64,000 nucleotides of DNA from DASTSN01 sp035760665. GTDB taxonomy: Bacteria > Bacteroidota > Bacteroidia > Chitinophagales > Chitinophagaceae. The notes beneath the pieces were generated by a model, which saw nothing but the letters and a program-made list of their open reading frames with translations, made no database searches and was not told where the DNA came from. Position numbers and translations under genes: made by a program. Numbering within the stretch: the first letter of the stretch is position 1; each line of letters opens with the position of its first letter. Of the stretch, positions 14,565 to 23,866 are shown in pieces. Where the stretch lies: positions 1 through 64,000 of the forward strand of contig DASTSN010000022.1 of assembly GCA_035760665.1 (NCBI GenBank), given 5' to 3'.

Positions 14565-16244
14565 ATGGACAACTACAGCATCGCCGATCATTTTTCACTG
14601 CTCGCCAAATTAATGGACATTCACGGTGAAAATTCCTTTAAGTCAAAAAGCTATTCCGTCGCTGCTTTCAATATTGAAAAACTGCCGTTGGCCCTAGCGG
14701 ATACTCCCCGTGAAAAACTGGCCGGCCTGAAAGGCATTGGCGATAGTGTCAGTAAAAAAATTATTGAACTGCTCGATACCGGTCAGCTACAGACACTGAA
14801 TGATTACCTGGCGAGGACACCTTCTGGTGTAACAGAGATGCTCAACATCAAAGGGCTGGGCCCAAAAAAAATCAATACCATCTGGAAAGAAATGGGCATT
14901 GAATCGATTGGTGAATTGTTATACGCCTGCAATGAAAACAGGCTAACACTCTTCAAAGGCTTTGGTGAAAAGACGCAAAAGAACGTACAGGAAGCTATCG
15001 AATTTTACCTGCAGAACCAGGGCATTTATCTTTATGCCCAGATAGAACCGCTTGCAACAAGTATTTTAAAAAAATTGCAGGACCGCTTCCCTGAACATCA
15101 GACAGAGACAACGGGCGCCTTCAGACGTCAGTCTGAAACTATTGAAGCTGTGGAATACTGCACGACCATCCCTGCTGCTGACATTATTCTTTTTTTTAAC
15201 AACAATGGTTTCGGCTTGCAGGAGCAAACCGATCGTTTTATCATTTTTAAAGACGCTGAGAATATTACACTGAAGTTTTACACGGCTGCAGCAGAAATGT
15301 TTTTCTATACACTTTTTTCCACCAGCTGCAGTGAGGAATTTTTTACCGAATGGAAAAAAATCAGCAACTGGAGCGATGAGGCCCAGTTCGAATCGGAAGC
15401 TGCTATTTTTACCCAAAGCGACGTTCCGTACATCATTCCTGCCATGCGAGAAAAAGCAGCTGTGATTGAAAAAGCAAAGCAGGGAAAGTTATCACCGGTG
15501 ATAACAACGGCGGATGTTCGTGCTGTCATTCACAGTCACAGCAACTGGAGTGATGGTGTGAGCAGCATTGAAGAAATGGCGAAGGAACTGATCAAACGAG
15601 GATTTGAATACCTGGTCATTTCGGATCACTCCAAATCGGCTTTTTATGCCAACGGCCTGACAGAAGAGCGCATCAGGGCGCAGCACCGCTATATTGACGA
15701 ACTGAATGCACAATTGCATCCATTTAAGATTTTTAAAAGTATAGAATGCGATATCCTGAATGACGGCTCCTTAGATTACAGCAATGATATACTGTCAACT
15801 TTTGATCTGGTGATCGCTTCGGTGCACAGCAACCTGAAAATGACAGCAGAAAAAGCGATGAGCAGGCTACTTACGGCGCTGTCTAATCCTTATGTCACCA
15901 TTCTTGGTCATATGACAGGGCGCCTGCTGCTGAGCCGCCAGGGCTACCCCGTTGACCACACCACCATTATAGATGCCTGTGCAGCCAATAAGGTGGTGAT
16001 AGAACTGAATGCGCACCCGCGCCGACTGGATATTGACTGGCGCTGGATTGAACTGGCTACCGATAAAGGCGTATTGATTTCCATTGATCCCGATGCACAT
16101 GCAATAGAGGGATTTGACGACATCCGGTACGGCGTACTGGCGGCACAAAAAGCTGGATTAACCAGGGAACAAAATCTCAGCAGCTATAGTTTAAAACAAT
16201 TTGAGGCATACCTGCAATCACGAAAAGAGGTAAAGGGCCTTTAA
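14565..16244 (+). CDS. PolX-type HhH/PHP protein with degenerate polymerase site
   Basis: A 559-residue protein with the layout of bacterial PolX: helix-hairpin-helix DNA-binding repeats (LAGLKGIGDSVSKKII, 52-67, and MLNIKGLGPKKINTIW, 92-107), a nucleotidyltransferase-like middle, and a C-terminal PHP phosphoesterase. The PHP metal ligands look intact: VIHSHSNWSDG (H323, H325), ISDHS (D354, H355), SIECDIL, ASVHS, GHMTGR and IDPDAHA. The polymerase site does not: after TGAFRRQSETI (183-193) the expected GD[IL]D is replaced by EAVE, and the third aspartate of a VDLR-type strand is not found. I therefore predict a 3'-5' exonuclease or phosphoesterase without polymerase activity. It shares a TTAA with the convergent kinase gene for both stop codons. 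Confidence 0.9.
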   Translation: MDNYSIADHFSLLAKLMDIHGENSFKSKSYSVAAFNIEKLPLALADTPREKLAGLKGIGDSVSKKIIELLDTGQLQTLNDYLARTPSGVTEMLNIKGLGPKKINTIWKEMGIESIGELLYACNENRLTLFKGFGEKTQKNVQEAIEFYLQNQGIYLYAQIEPLATSILKKLQDRFPEHQTETTGAFRRQSETIEAVEYCTTIPAADIILFFNNNGFGLQEQTDRFIIFKDAENITLKFYTAAAEMFFYTLFSTSCSEEFFTEWKKISNWSDEAQFESEAAIFTQSDVPYIIPAMREKAAVIEKAKQGKLSPVITTADVRAVIHSHSNWSDGVSSIEEMAKELIKRGFEYLVISDHSKSAFYANGLTEERIRAQHRYIDELNAQLHPFKIFKSIECDILNDGSLDYSNDILSTFDLVIASVHSNLKMTAEKAMSRLLTALSNPYVTILGHMTGRLLLSRQGYPVDHTTIIDACAANKVVIELNAHPRRLDIDWRWIELATDKGVLISIDPDAHAIEGFDDIRYGVLAAQKAGLTREQNLSSYSLKQFEAYLQSRKEVKGL

Positions 16245-19200
16245 TCAGCCAGGGGAAGTTCTACATAAAATACAGTCCCCTCTCCCACTTTGGTTTCAAA
16301 CCAGATTCTGCCTTTGGCCTGCTCCACAATTCCTTTGCACATGGCCAGGCCAAGGCCGGTGCCCGAGGACTTGGTTGTAAAATTGGGTATAAATATTTTT
16401 GCCTGCATTTCCTCCGGTATGCCTTCACCGTTATCCCGGATACTGACAATAATTTTCCCGTTGTACCGGAGTTCATTCACTTCAATACTGCACAAGCCGT
16501 TTCCGTTGCAGGCTTCAATAGCATTGGCAAAAAGATTAGTAAACAAGCGGTTCATCTGTGTCTTATCGGCCTTTAGCACTATCCGGCTGTCCACGGGCCG
16601 CCAGTTGATCTCCACTTCGTGATTGGGCCTGTAAAGATCTTTTAGTGAGCGAAGCACATCATGCAAATCAACTTCTTCGATGGTCACGTTTCCAATATTG
16701 GCAAACTGAGAAAAATCTGCAGCAATTTTGGAAAGGTGATCTATCTGCTCCACCAGGGTGCTGGCAACATTTGCCGATAGTTCTTTTACATTGGGTTGGT
16801 TGTTCACAATTGCTTTTTGCAGGTACTGGATACTCAGTTTCATGGGTGTGAGCGGGTTTTTAATTTCGTGCGCCACCTGCCGTGCCATTTCCCGCCAGGC
16901 GCCTTCCCGCTCACTCTTCGCCAGGGCAGCAGCACTTTCCTCCAGCTTGGTTACCATTTTATTGTATTCCTTTACCAATTCGCCAATTTCGTCATCGCGG
17001 TTCCAGACGATCGCCTCGTTCATTTTACCGAGGTTTACATCCCGCATTTTTTCACTGATTAACGAAAAAGAGCGGGTAATCCTGTTAGTGATAAATAAGG
17101 CAATCACCCCGGCAATCAGGAAGATAAAGGCGTTCAGGTTAATGATGGTGACGAGGAAGTTTGATATTTCCTGGTTCAGGTCTTCCTGGGACGTGAAATA
17201 GGGAATATTCAGATACATACTCACTTTCCCGTCAGTATTTCGCACGGGTGCATAAATACTCAGGTAAGAGAGTGAACCCATTTTTTCTTCCTGCACATGC
17301 TGCACCTGCCGCAGCCGGTTTAAATGATAAAAAGCTTCGGGGTGCATCTTTTTGCTTAAGATACCACCGGCATACACATTTGCCTCCGAAGAAACGCGGA
17401 GATAGCCATCAGTGGCATATACGTTCACATCCACATTTTGTATTTCCGATACTTCATCAATCAGTTTTTGCAGCCCGCCGAAATTGACTGAATCGTGAAT
17501 ATTTACCATATCGTCAAACACTGCATTTTCTTTGATTTTCTTCTGCATTTCATTCACCATTACCTTCATGCTCCGGCTCAGTTTGTCAATATTATTGCGG
17601 TTGTAGCGGCTGATAAAAAAAGATATGGTGGAGACGCCAATGATAATGAACGAAAACAGGCTGATGAAAATGATCGTGCTGTGAACCTGGGTGCGAATAC
17701 TCATCTGCAGATGCCGCCGGAATTCCTGCCAGTTGTACCCGGCCTTTAGTACCAGCGAAATTAACTGCACCACCGACACAAGAAACAGGAAAGAGCAGAA
17801 GATGTAAGAAAAAAGTGTGATGAACTCGATCAGCGAATCTTTTTTACGGGCAATGACAACAATTTTTTCATTGCTGTCACGGTACCATAACTCATCATAA
17901 TCGCCATTTTTCCGTTTTTCGAATTCGGTTTTCGGTATTTCGTTTTTGGCCAGGGAAAATACAAACGGGTACCGCGATGAAGCGGCCATTAATTCACCCT
18001 TGGAATACAGCGCATATGAATATACGGGTGAGTTTTCGGGGTTATCGCGGTTAAACTGTTTAAATAATTGCGGGAAAACGGTTTCCGATCCATACTGCTT
18101 GGGAATAGACATGATGAACACATCTCCCAGGAAATTATCAGCTTTATCAAACACCTGCCGGCGGGAAATATACCGGAAACGATTAAACGAGGTTTCGTTT
18201 ATGTACAAGCCCGGCGCATCAGGTACAGGTTTAGACTGGTTACTGATAATGGTATACAGGTCGTCAAATGCTGTTGGGTCATCGTTGTACAAGGGCCGGC
18301 CCAACTCGTCAAACACATATAGCTTGGTATCGTACCGGTCCAGATAACCACTGTAATTTTGCGTAATAATACTGTCGCGCAGGTAGCGGTTGCTATCGGG
18401 GCTGTAAAACCGGTGAAAGTTCCGGGCGAAAAAATTATTATCCAGGTATGCCAGCCCGATATTCAGGAGATTTTTTTGTGATTCATCGTTCTGCACGGAT
18501 ATTTTCTCCGCAATGTTTTGCCGGTTCGTCCATTCTTTCTTTTGGTTTTCAGAAATTATGACCGCGGTAATCGATACCGAAAAAACAAAGATCCAGAACA
18601 AGATACCGGCGATGTTGATGCGAAACTTATGAAAAATCACCTGCTGCTTACTCAGTAACCATGTAAAAATAATCAGCCAGGCCAGCACAAAAAGGTAAAA
18701 CTGAATACCAGAGCTACTGGAGCGAACAGTGAGGTACACCAGTCCGCTAAACCCGATTACAAAATAGATGACGACAGGATTTTTTTCAAATACCGGAAAA
18801 ATCAGGCGTGACAGAATTTGGGTGAAATAATAATACCCAAGCGACAGCAGTGCCAGTACGATAAAGCCTACCACGCTGTATTTAGACAGGCTGAAAAAAT
18901 CTGTAACGTCAAATGATATTTTTGAATCCGCCACCAGGCTCCGGATGGTGTTGGCCAGCAAAAATGTGGATAGTATGAGAAAGAACAGCGCCAGGATACC
19001 GGCAATATCGCGCCATTTTCTGTTTTTATTAATCGCTATTTCCTTTTTGTGCTGTATACGGGTCCAGGCAAAGACCACGACCCAGCAAAAGATGATCGCG
19101 TTGATCAATAAATCGCCCAGTGAACGCTGGATGATATTGGAGCCATATATGGAAGGGTCAAAGAGGTTGAATTGCCGGAGGTTTAATAATGACGGCAGTA

Positions 19201-20002
19201 AATATAACGTAACCCTGAGCGCCAGCAGGCATACAGCCAGCAAAGTGATTCCCTTCCATGCTCTGGTACGCCGCGCAACCGATTCGGCCAGCAAGTGAAA
19301 AAAGATCAGCAACAGAAACAGGCCCGATACCCTTAGTGCAATTGTAACACGATCGTTATAAGGTATGGCGACAAATGATTTTTTACTGACAAAAAACAGT
19401 ACGCGGCCCGTGATGGAATGAATAGGATTATTTGTTGCCTTTTCCGAGACAGAGATCTTCAGACTGGCTGTTTTACTGTACACAAATTCTTTTGGCAGGT
19501 AGTTCGTCTCCAGGAAATAATCATACTGCACAGGTATCATTGCAAAGGCTATAACGGGTGGGCCTTTGGCATCCAGTTGAAGTGTGTGTTTTTCGATTAC
19601 ATAATAACCGTTGGCTAGTTTCTGAAAATACTCTCCGTCTTTGAGCAGGTAATGTTCCGGGTAGGGCAAAACCAGTTGTGTATTCCAGAAGATCACCTGG
19701 TAATTACCGTTTTCATTTTCCCCGGATAAAAACAACCCGTAAGGTTTCTCCTCCAGCGCTTTAAACTCATCCAGCGATTCTTTTTGCGCCACCAGCTTTG
19801 CGAGCAGGGCGGTATCTGCAAGATGATCATGAAAGTCCCGTTGCTGCTGATGGATATACATTTCCAGTTCACGGGTTTCCCTTGGAATGGATGAAAAATT
19901 TGTATAGTATTTGTTGAAAACGTATGAAAAGAAAAACAGCAAGGCAGCTGCGATTAGAAGGGCGTACTTATTCAGGAAAATGTATTTTAAAAAACGTTTC
20001 AC
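16241..20002 (-). CDS. Very large multi-helix sensor histidine kinase (NtrY-like)
   Basis: A 1253-residue membrane histidine kinase. It has an N-terminal helix (about 10-30), an extracytoplasmic part, then a block of at least seven helices (about 225-500). A second extracytoplasmic part follows, then two more helices, another sensor region and a last helix leading into a HAMP domain (ITRSFSLISEKMRDVNLGKM). The HisKA phosphoacceptor is in MARQVAHEIKNPLTPMKLS, followed by an ATPase domain with NAIEACNGNG, IRDNGEGIP and GTGLGLAMCKGI. This layout resembles NtrY-type kinases but is far longer. No response regulator is adjacent. The start is GTG, immediately after the mazG TAA, so the two genes form an operon. 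Confidence 0.92.
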   Translation of the reverse strand: MKRFLKYIFLNKYALLIAAALLFFFSYVFNKYYTNFSSIPRETRELEMYIHQQQRDFHDHLADTALLAKLVAQKESLDEFKALEEKPYGLFLSGENENGNYQVIFWNTQLVLPYPEHYLLKDGEYFQKLANGYYVIEKHTLQLDAKGPPVIAFAMIPVQYDYFLETNYLPKEFVYSKTASLKISVSEKATNNPIHSITGRVLFFVSKKSFVAIPYNDRVTIALRVSGLFLLLIFFHLLAESVARRTRAWKGITLLAVCLLALRVTLYLLPSLLNLRQFNLFDPSIYGSNIIQRSLGDLLINAIIFCWVVVFAWTRIQHKKEIAINKNRKWRDIAGILALFFLILSTFLLANTIRSLVADSKISFDVTDFFSLSKYSVVGFIVLALLSLGYYYFTQILSRLIFPVFEKNPVVIYFVIGFSGLVYLTVRSSSSGIQFYLFVLAWLIIFTWLLSKQQVIFHKFRINIAGILFWIFVFSVSITAVIISENQKKEWTNRQNIAEKISVQNDESQKNLLNIGLAYLDNNFFARNFHRFYSPDSNRYLRDSIITQNYSGYLDRYDTKLYVFDELGRPLYNDDPTAFDDLYTIISNQSKPVPDAPGLYINETSFNRFRYISRRQVFDKADNFLGDVFIMSIPKQYGSETVFPQLFKQFNRDNPENSPVYSYALYSKGELMAASSRYPFVFSLAKNEIPKTEFEKRKNGDYDELWYRDSNEKIVVIARKKDSLIEFITLFSYIFCSFLFLVSVVQLISLVLKAGYNWQEFRRHLQMSIRTQVHSTIIFISLFSFIIIGVSTISFFISRYNRNNIDKLSRSMKVMVNEMQKKIKENAVFDDMVNIHDSVNFGGLQKLIDEVSEIQNVDVNVYATDGYLRVSSEANVYAGGILSKKMHPEAFYHLNRLRQVQHVQEEKMGSLSYLSIYAPVRNTDGKVSMYLNIPYFTSQEDLNQEISNFLVTIINLNAFIFLIAGVIALFITNRITRSFSLISEKMRDVNLGKMNEAIVWNRDDEIGELVKEYNKMVTKLEESAAALAKSEREGAWREMARQVAHEIKNPLTPMKLSIQYLQKAIVNNQPNVKELSANVASTLVEQIDHLSKIAADFSQFANIGNVTIEEVDLHDVLRSLKDLYRPNHEVEINWRPVDSRIVLKADKTQMNRLFTNLFANAIEACNGNGLCSIEVNELRYNGKIIVSIRDNGEGIPEEMQAKIFIPNFTTKSSGTGLGLAMCKGIVEQAKGRIWFETKVGEGTVFYVELPLAD

Positions 20003-20779
20003 TTATTGATTTCGCTGTTGTTTTATTGCATTCCAGATGGCATCCATCTCGCTGAGTGTCATTTCATGAAGGTTGCGGCCTGCTTGCTTTGCCTGTTGCT
20101 CCATATTGGTAAACCGGCTGATAAATTTTTTATTGGTTCGCTCCAGTGCATTTTCTGCGTCTACCTGCAAAAATCGTGCATAATTGACGAGTGAAAAGAA
20201 AAGATCTCCTAATTCTTCTTCCATTTTATCCGGGCTTTTCGATTGAACGGCTTCCTGCAACTCCTGCATCTCTTCTTCCACTTTTTCCCAAACCTGTTCC
20301 CTGGCTTCCCATTCAAAGCCCACCTGCCGAGCTTTTTCCTGCAAGCGCATGGCTTTGACCATGGATGGCAACGATTTTGGCAAGCCACTCAACACCGATT
20401 CTTTTCCTTCCTTCAGTTTCAGGTTTTCCCAATTGCGCTTTACATCGTCCTCGTTTTCCACTTTTACATCACCATAAATATGCGGATGCCGCGCAACCAG
20501 TTTTTCGCAAATGCCCTCAATCACCTGCTGCAGGGTAAACTGCTGTTGCTCCCGGGCAATCTTTGCATAAAATACAATGTGCAGCAGCAGATCGCCCAGT
20601 TCTTCTTTAATACCTTTCCAATCATTCTCTGTAATAGCATCAGCTAATTCGTAGGTTTCTTCAATGGTCATTGACCGGAGGGTTTGTATAGTTTGTTTTT
20701 GATCCCAGGGACATTTTTCCCGCAATTCATCCATAATCTTTACAAGCCGTAAAAAGGCAGCATCCAGCTGATCATTCAT
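20003..20779 (-). CDS. mazG: Nucleoside triphosphate pyrophosphohydrolase MazG
   Basis: MazG, a 258-residue house-cleaning enzyme that hydrolyses (d)NTPs to NMP and pyrophosphate. Two MazG domains are visible: CPWDQKQTIQTLRSMTIEET with IKEELGDLLLHIVFY in the first (about 19-75) and EEELGDLFFSLVNYARFLQVD in the second (about 182-202). The EExxE and ExxD metal ligands are present in both. The gene abuts the downstream kinase start (TAA then GTG). Confidence 0.96.
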   Translation of the reverse strand: MNDQLDAAFLRLVKIMDELREKCPWDQKQTIQTLRSMTIEETYELADAITENDWKGIKEELGDLLLHIVFYAKIAREQQQFTLQQVIEGICEKLVARHPHIYGDVKVENEDDVKRNWENLKLKEGKESVLSGLPKSLPSMVKAMRLQEKARQVGFEWEAREQVWEKVEEEMQELQEAVQSKSPDKMEEELGDLFFSLVNYARFLQVDAENALERTNKKFISRFTNMEQQAKQAGRNLHEMTLSEMDAIWNAIKQQRNQ

Positions 20780-20869
20780 GATAAAAAGTTTGCTTAAAAA
20801 TAATCACAAAAATACTGGCACCGGCCGCTTTTATTTAACCCCGCTTATTTCGCAGATAATTAATTGCCT

Positions 20870-20877
20870 TACATTTG
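20870..20877 (+). promoter_or_regulatory. -7-type promoter box
   Basis: TACATTTG fits TAnnTTTG and lies 25 bases before the ATG of the secreted repeat protein. A weak TTT-containing -33 region lies about 20 bases further up. It faces away from mazG on the other strand. Confidence 0.5.
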
Positions 20878-20902
20878 AGCCGGAATCAATATTCTTATTT
20901 GC

Positions 20903-21745
20903 ATGAAAAACATTCTTGGCGCCGTTTTGCTGTTACTGCAGGTATCATTGCACGCACAACATTATTACCGCGATATCCTGGGCACCCGCGAATCCAACCA
21001 ACTGATGAAACGGTATCTTGCCAATCATGTACTGGAGGTAAACCTGGTGAGTTATGAAGCAGACGGGGCCTTATCTGAAAATTTTCTGGTCACACAAGTA
21101 GTCAACCCGAACGACCGGTCGCTCAAAACCATTACCCGGTCCGGCGTCACCGATGAATCCGCGTTAACTTCCTGGTTTGACGCATCAATGCAACTGATCA
21201 AAACGATTGATACCAGTGGCAGTTCCATTAACACGGCAGTTTACGAATACGACAATGATGGCCGACTAAGCAGCATCAGGAGTTTTTCCGGAGATACGCT
21301 TCAAAGCGGAGCTGAAGCAGAACTGCATCAATGGGTCTATAACGAAGCAGGCCTGCCGGTGAAGATGATCCAGGTTATCAATGGAAGTGATTCAACCATA
21401 TTTACGTTTACAACAGATGACAACGGCAACATCATCCAGGAAACGCCTTACAAAACAGGAAAAGCGGGCGACCCGGTATATTATTATTACGACAATCAAA
21501 ACAGGATGACTGACATTGTCCGGTATAACTATAAATTAAAAAAACTAATCCCTGACTATATGTTTGAATACTCTCCGCAGGGACAGGTGATTCAGAAAAT
21601 TACAATTCCTTCCAACTTTGCCGCCGATTACCTGATCTGGCGTTACCAGTATGATGATAAAGGCCTGAAGACAAAAGAGGTCTGTTTCAACAAAGACAAA
21701 CAACTCACCGGAAAAATTGAATACCATTACCGCTTCGGCCAGTGA
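20903..21745 (+). CDS. Secreted YD-like repeat protein, unknown function
   Basis: A 280-residue protein with a signal peptide (MKNILGAVLLLLQVSLHAQ, cleavage near residue 18). The rest contains about six YD/RHS-like repeats of roughly 25-30 residues: YEYDNDGRLSSI, WVYNEAGLPVKM, FTTDDNGNIIQE, YYYDNQNRMTDI, FEYSPQGQVIQK and YQYDDKGLKTKE. These build an extended beta-structure in RHS/wall-associated proteins. There is no toxin domain or conserved RHS core, so this is a short periplasmic or surface repeat protein rather than a polymorphic toxin. Confidence 0.8.
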   Translation: MKNILGAVLLLLQVSLHAQHYYRDILGTRESNQLMKRYLANHVLEVNLVSYEADGALSENFLVTQVVNPNDRSLKTITRSGVTDESALTSWFDASMQLIKTIDTSGSSINTAVYEYDNDGRLSSIRSFSGDTLQSGAEAELHQWVYNEAGLPVKMIQVINGSDSTIFTFTTDDNGNIIQETPYKTGKAGDPVYYYYDNQNRMTDIVRYNYKLKKLIPDYMFEYSPQGQVIQKITIPSNFAADYLIWRYQYDDKGLKTKEVCFNKDKQLTGKIEYHYRFGQ

Positions 21746-21834
21746 ACATGCGCTGTTGAAATCATGATTTGAATTGATTCATCTCATAATTGCCCCGGAT
21801 ACGATATTGTTAATTTGTAAAATACAGGATTCTT

Positions 21835-22284
21835 ATGCTGGGCGATTTAAATGATAAACAAATGGATGCCGTGCTGCAGAGCCAGGTCATTGGCCGTATC
21901 GGCTGTCATGCAGACGGTGTAACCTACGTTGTGCCTGTTACCTATGCCTATGATGGCAAATTCATCATTTGCCATAGCCGGGAAGGAAAGAAAATTGAGA
22001 TGATGCGCAAAAACCCGCAGGTTTGTTTTGAAGTGGAGCGGGTGGAAAATATGACCAACTGGCAAAGCGTGCTGATCCAGGGAAAATTTGAAGAATTGAA
22101 AGGTGATGATGCGGAAATTGCACTGCAACAACTCATGAACCGTGTGCTGCCGCTGATGATCAGCGAAACGGCTCACCCGGTAGATCCGGGGAGCAGCAAC
22201 AACAGAAGGCAGAACCGCAGTTTTGCCGCCATCATTTTTCGCATACGCATCAAAGAGAAAACAGGACGATTTGAAAAACGCTAA
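21835..22284 (+). CDS. PNPOx-like flavin-binding protein, copy 1
   Basis: A 149-residue protein of the pyridoxamine-5'-phosphate-oxidase-like split-barrel fold, in the branch related to flavin-dependent nitroimidazole-resistance (Nim-like) proteins. Typical parts are QVIGRIGCHADGVTYVVPVT (about 22-41), YDGKFIICHSREGKKIEMMR and VCFEVERVENMTNWQSVLIQGKFEEL. It probably binds FMN or a related cofactor; the substrate is unknown. It is followed 11 bases later by a paralogue with the same layout, including the same C-terminal KTGRFEKR ending. Confidence 0.9.
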   Translation: MLGDLNDKQMDAVLQSQVIGRIGCHADGVTYVVPVTYAYDGKFIICHSREGKKIEMMRKNPQVCFEVERVENMTNWQSVLIQGKFEELKGDDAEIALQQLMNRVLPLMISETAHPVDPGSSNNRRQNRSFAAIIFRIRIKEKTGRFEKR

Positions 22285-22295
22285 AAAAAATACTC

Positions 22296-22748
22296 ATGCT
22301 GGGCGAACTCAATACAACACAAATCGATAACCTGCTGCTAAGCCAGGTGATCGGCAGGCTGGCCTGCTGCGAAGATCAACAACCTTATATCATCCCGGTT
22401 ACCTATGCGTACGACGGGAAGCACATCATTGGCCAAACCTCGGAAGGAATGAAACTCGATATTATTCGCAAGAACCCTTTTGTGTGCTTTGAAGTAGACC
22501 AGATGCTGGATATGGCCAACTGGCAAAGCGTTATCATCAGCGGAAAATTTGAGGAACTCGAGGGAAAGGTCGCCGACCAAGCACGGGACTACCTGCTGAA
22601 CCGCGTTATGCCTTTAATGACCAGCGCTACCATTCATCCGCACGAGCACGAAGTAAAGAGCAAGATTAAAGACAGCACCCGCATCAAGCCCGTCATTTAC
22701 CGGATTACAATTTTAAAGAAAACGGGGCGGTTTGAAAAAAGGGACTAA
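22296..22748 (+). CDS. PNPOx-like flavin-binding protein, copy 2
   Basis: A 150-residue tandem paralogue of the preceding gene, colinear over its whole length: MLGELN, SQVIGRLACCEDQQPYIIPV, YAYDGKHIIG, VCFEVDQMLDMANWQSVIIS, GKFEEL and the ending KKTGRFEKRD. The region after MPLMTSATIHPHEHE is the most diverged. The pair arose by local duplication and has since drifted, so the two may have different substrates or form a heterodimer. Confidence 0.9.
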   Translation: MLGELNTTQIDNLLLSQVIGRLACCEDQQPYIIPVTYAYDGKHIIGQTSEGMKLDIIRKNPFVCFEVDQMLDMANWQSVIISGKFEELEGKVADQARDYLLNRVMPLMTSATIHPHEHEVKSKIKDSTRIKPVIYRITILKKTGRFEKRD

Positions 22749-22793
22749 CAAACCGCACGAAGCGCTACTTTACAAAACAGCTTTCCATTTGCT

Positions 22794-23606
22794 ATGGCAG
22801 CTCGCAACTTTATATTGAATTACTGGGACAATCAATTGGTTGTCCTGGCTGATCATATATCGCTTGTGAAAAAAGAAATTACACCCGCCGCTATTCATGA
22901 CCTTCGCGTAACTATTAAAAAACTCCGCTCCACCCTGCAGTTGTATTACCGGGTTACCCGGAAAAAAAGATGGAAAGAAGCAATCAGCAAAACTGAACTC
23001 CTTTTTAAAATACTAGGTAAACACCGCGAGCTGGACATTAACCTGCAATACATGACAAAAATAGATGACGATGACACCGGAGCGTACAAAGCCATACAAA
23101 ACATATATCGCAACAGCCTGGCAGACGCCGGATCAAGACTGGCAAAAGCCCTGGCCGTTTACCAGCCGGCTGATGTCACTGCAATTGACAAAGACATGAA
23201 AACAAATCTTGCTGATAATTCAGCTCTTTTTTCATCAACCCTAAAAAGCTTGTTTGCGGCAGATATAAAAAAAATCAGGAAGAGTATACTTGTTATTAAA
23301 CAACAACCACACGAAACAAGGAAACAACTTAAAACATTTTATTACTGGCTGGAAATATTTCCGCAGGGCTATCTATTGGAACAACCGGCTATGAAGAAAC
23401 TGGAACAACTGCTGGATCAGCTGGGTGCTTGGCACGATGCAGACTGGCTCCGTTTGCAACTGAAAGAACTCGTATCCATTTTTATCCCGGCAGGCACGTC
23501 TGAATTTACCGGCTATAAAAAGCTAATTAGAAAACTGGGAAAAGACAATAAAAAATTGCTCGAAACAATTGCTGAAGCAGCGGCAAGATGGCGAAAGGAA
23601 TGCTAA
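22794..23606 (+). CDS. CHAD domain protein
   Basis: A 270-residue helical protein with one CHAD domain (conserved histidine alpha-helical domain), a fold known to bind polyphosphate. The signature HDLRVTIKKLRSTLQLYY (about 35-52) and GKHRELDINLQYM supply conserved His and Arg/Lys residues; a matching second half has LEQLLDQLGAWHDADWLR (about 202-219). No CYTH (triphosphatase) domain is fused or adjacent. It likely targets polyphosphate granules. Confidence 0.9.
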   Translation: MAARNFILNYWDNQLVVLADHISLVKKEITPAAIHDLRVTIKKLRSTLQLYYRVTRKKRWKEAISKTELLFKILGKHRELDINLQYMTKIDDDDTGAYKAIQNIYRNSLADAGSRLAKALAVYQPADVTAIDKDMKTNLADNSALFSSTLKSLFAADIKKIRKSILVIKQQPHETRKQLKTFYYWLEIFPQGYLLEQPAMKKLEQLLDQLGAWHDADWLRLQLKELVSIFIPAGTSEFTGYKKLIRKLGKDNKKLLETIAEAAARWRKEC

Positions 23607-23685
23607 TAAAGCAGCCTTTTACTTACAACAAATTTTCTACAAAAGCTATACGGAGAAGAATACGTCCAAGCAGTTCTTTTAAAGC

Positions 23686-23713
23686 ATACTCCCCGGAAAA
23701 TTCCGGGGAGTAT
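23686..23713 (-). terminator. Terminator hairpin between CHAD gene and tRNA-Leu
   Basis: An almost perfect palindrome, ATACTCCCCGGAA / TTCCGGGGAGTAT, with a two-base loop. It directly follows the 3' end of the minus-strand tRNA-Leu. On the plus strand it ends with TTTT, so it may also stop the CHAD transcript. Confidence 0.75.
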
Positions 23714-23717
23714 TTTG

Positions 23718-23801
23718 TGCCCGGGACTGGATTCGAACCAGCACGCCCTTTCGGGCACCACCACCTCAAAGTGGCTTGTCTACCAGTTTCAACACCCGGG
23801 C
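23718..23801 (-). tRNA. tRNA-Leu (GAG)
   Basis: An 84-nt class II tRNA. The acceptor arms are GCCCGGG / CCCGGGC, the D-arm has GGTAGACA, the anticodon loop TTGAGGT gives anticodon GAG, there is a long variable arm (TGCCCGAAAGGGCG) and a T-loop GTTCGAATC. The discriminator is A and the CCA end is not encoded. Confidence 0.95.
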
Positions 23802-23811
23802 GGGTTGGCAG

Positions 23812-23842
23812 CCATAACGGTTCTTTTTAAAAGCCGTTATGG
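23812..23842 (-). terminator. Inverted repeat downstream of kinase gene
   Basis: Nine-base arms CCATAACGG (23812-23820) and CCGTTATGG (23834-23842) around an A/T-rich loop. It lies between the kinase stop (23867) and the tRNA on the same strand. It could be the kinase terminator, but no good T-run follows the hairpin, so the call is tentative. Confidence 0.4.
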
Positions 23843-23866
23843 TTTTGGCGGCTGCAAATGTAACGA

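Noticed and set aside
20903..21745. RHS polymorphic toxin
   Set aside because: The repeats are YD-like, but the protein is only 280 residues with no RHS core motif, toxin tip or immunity gene.
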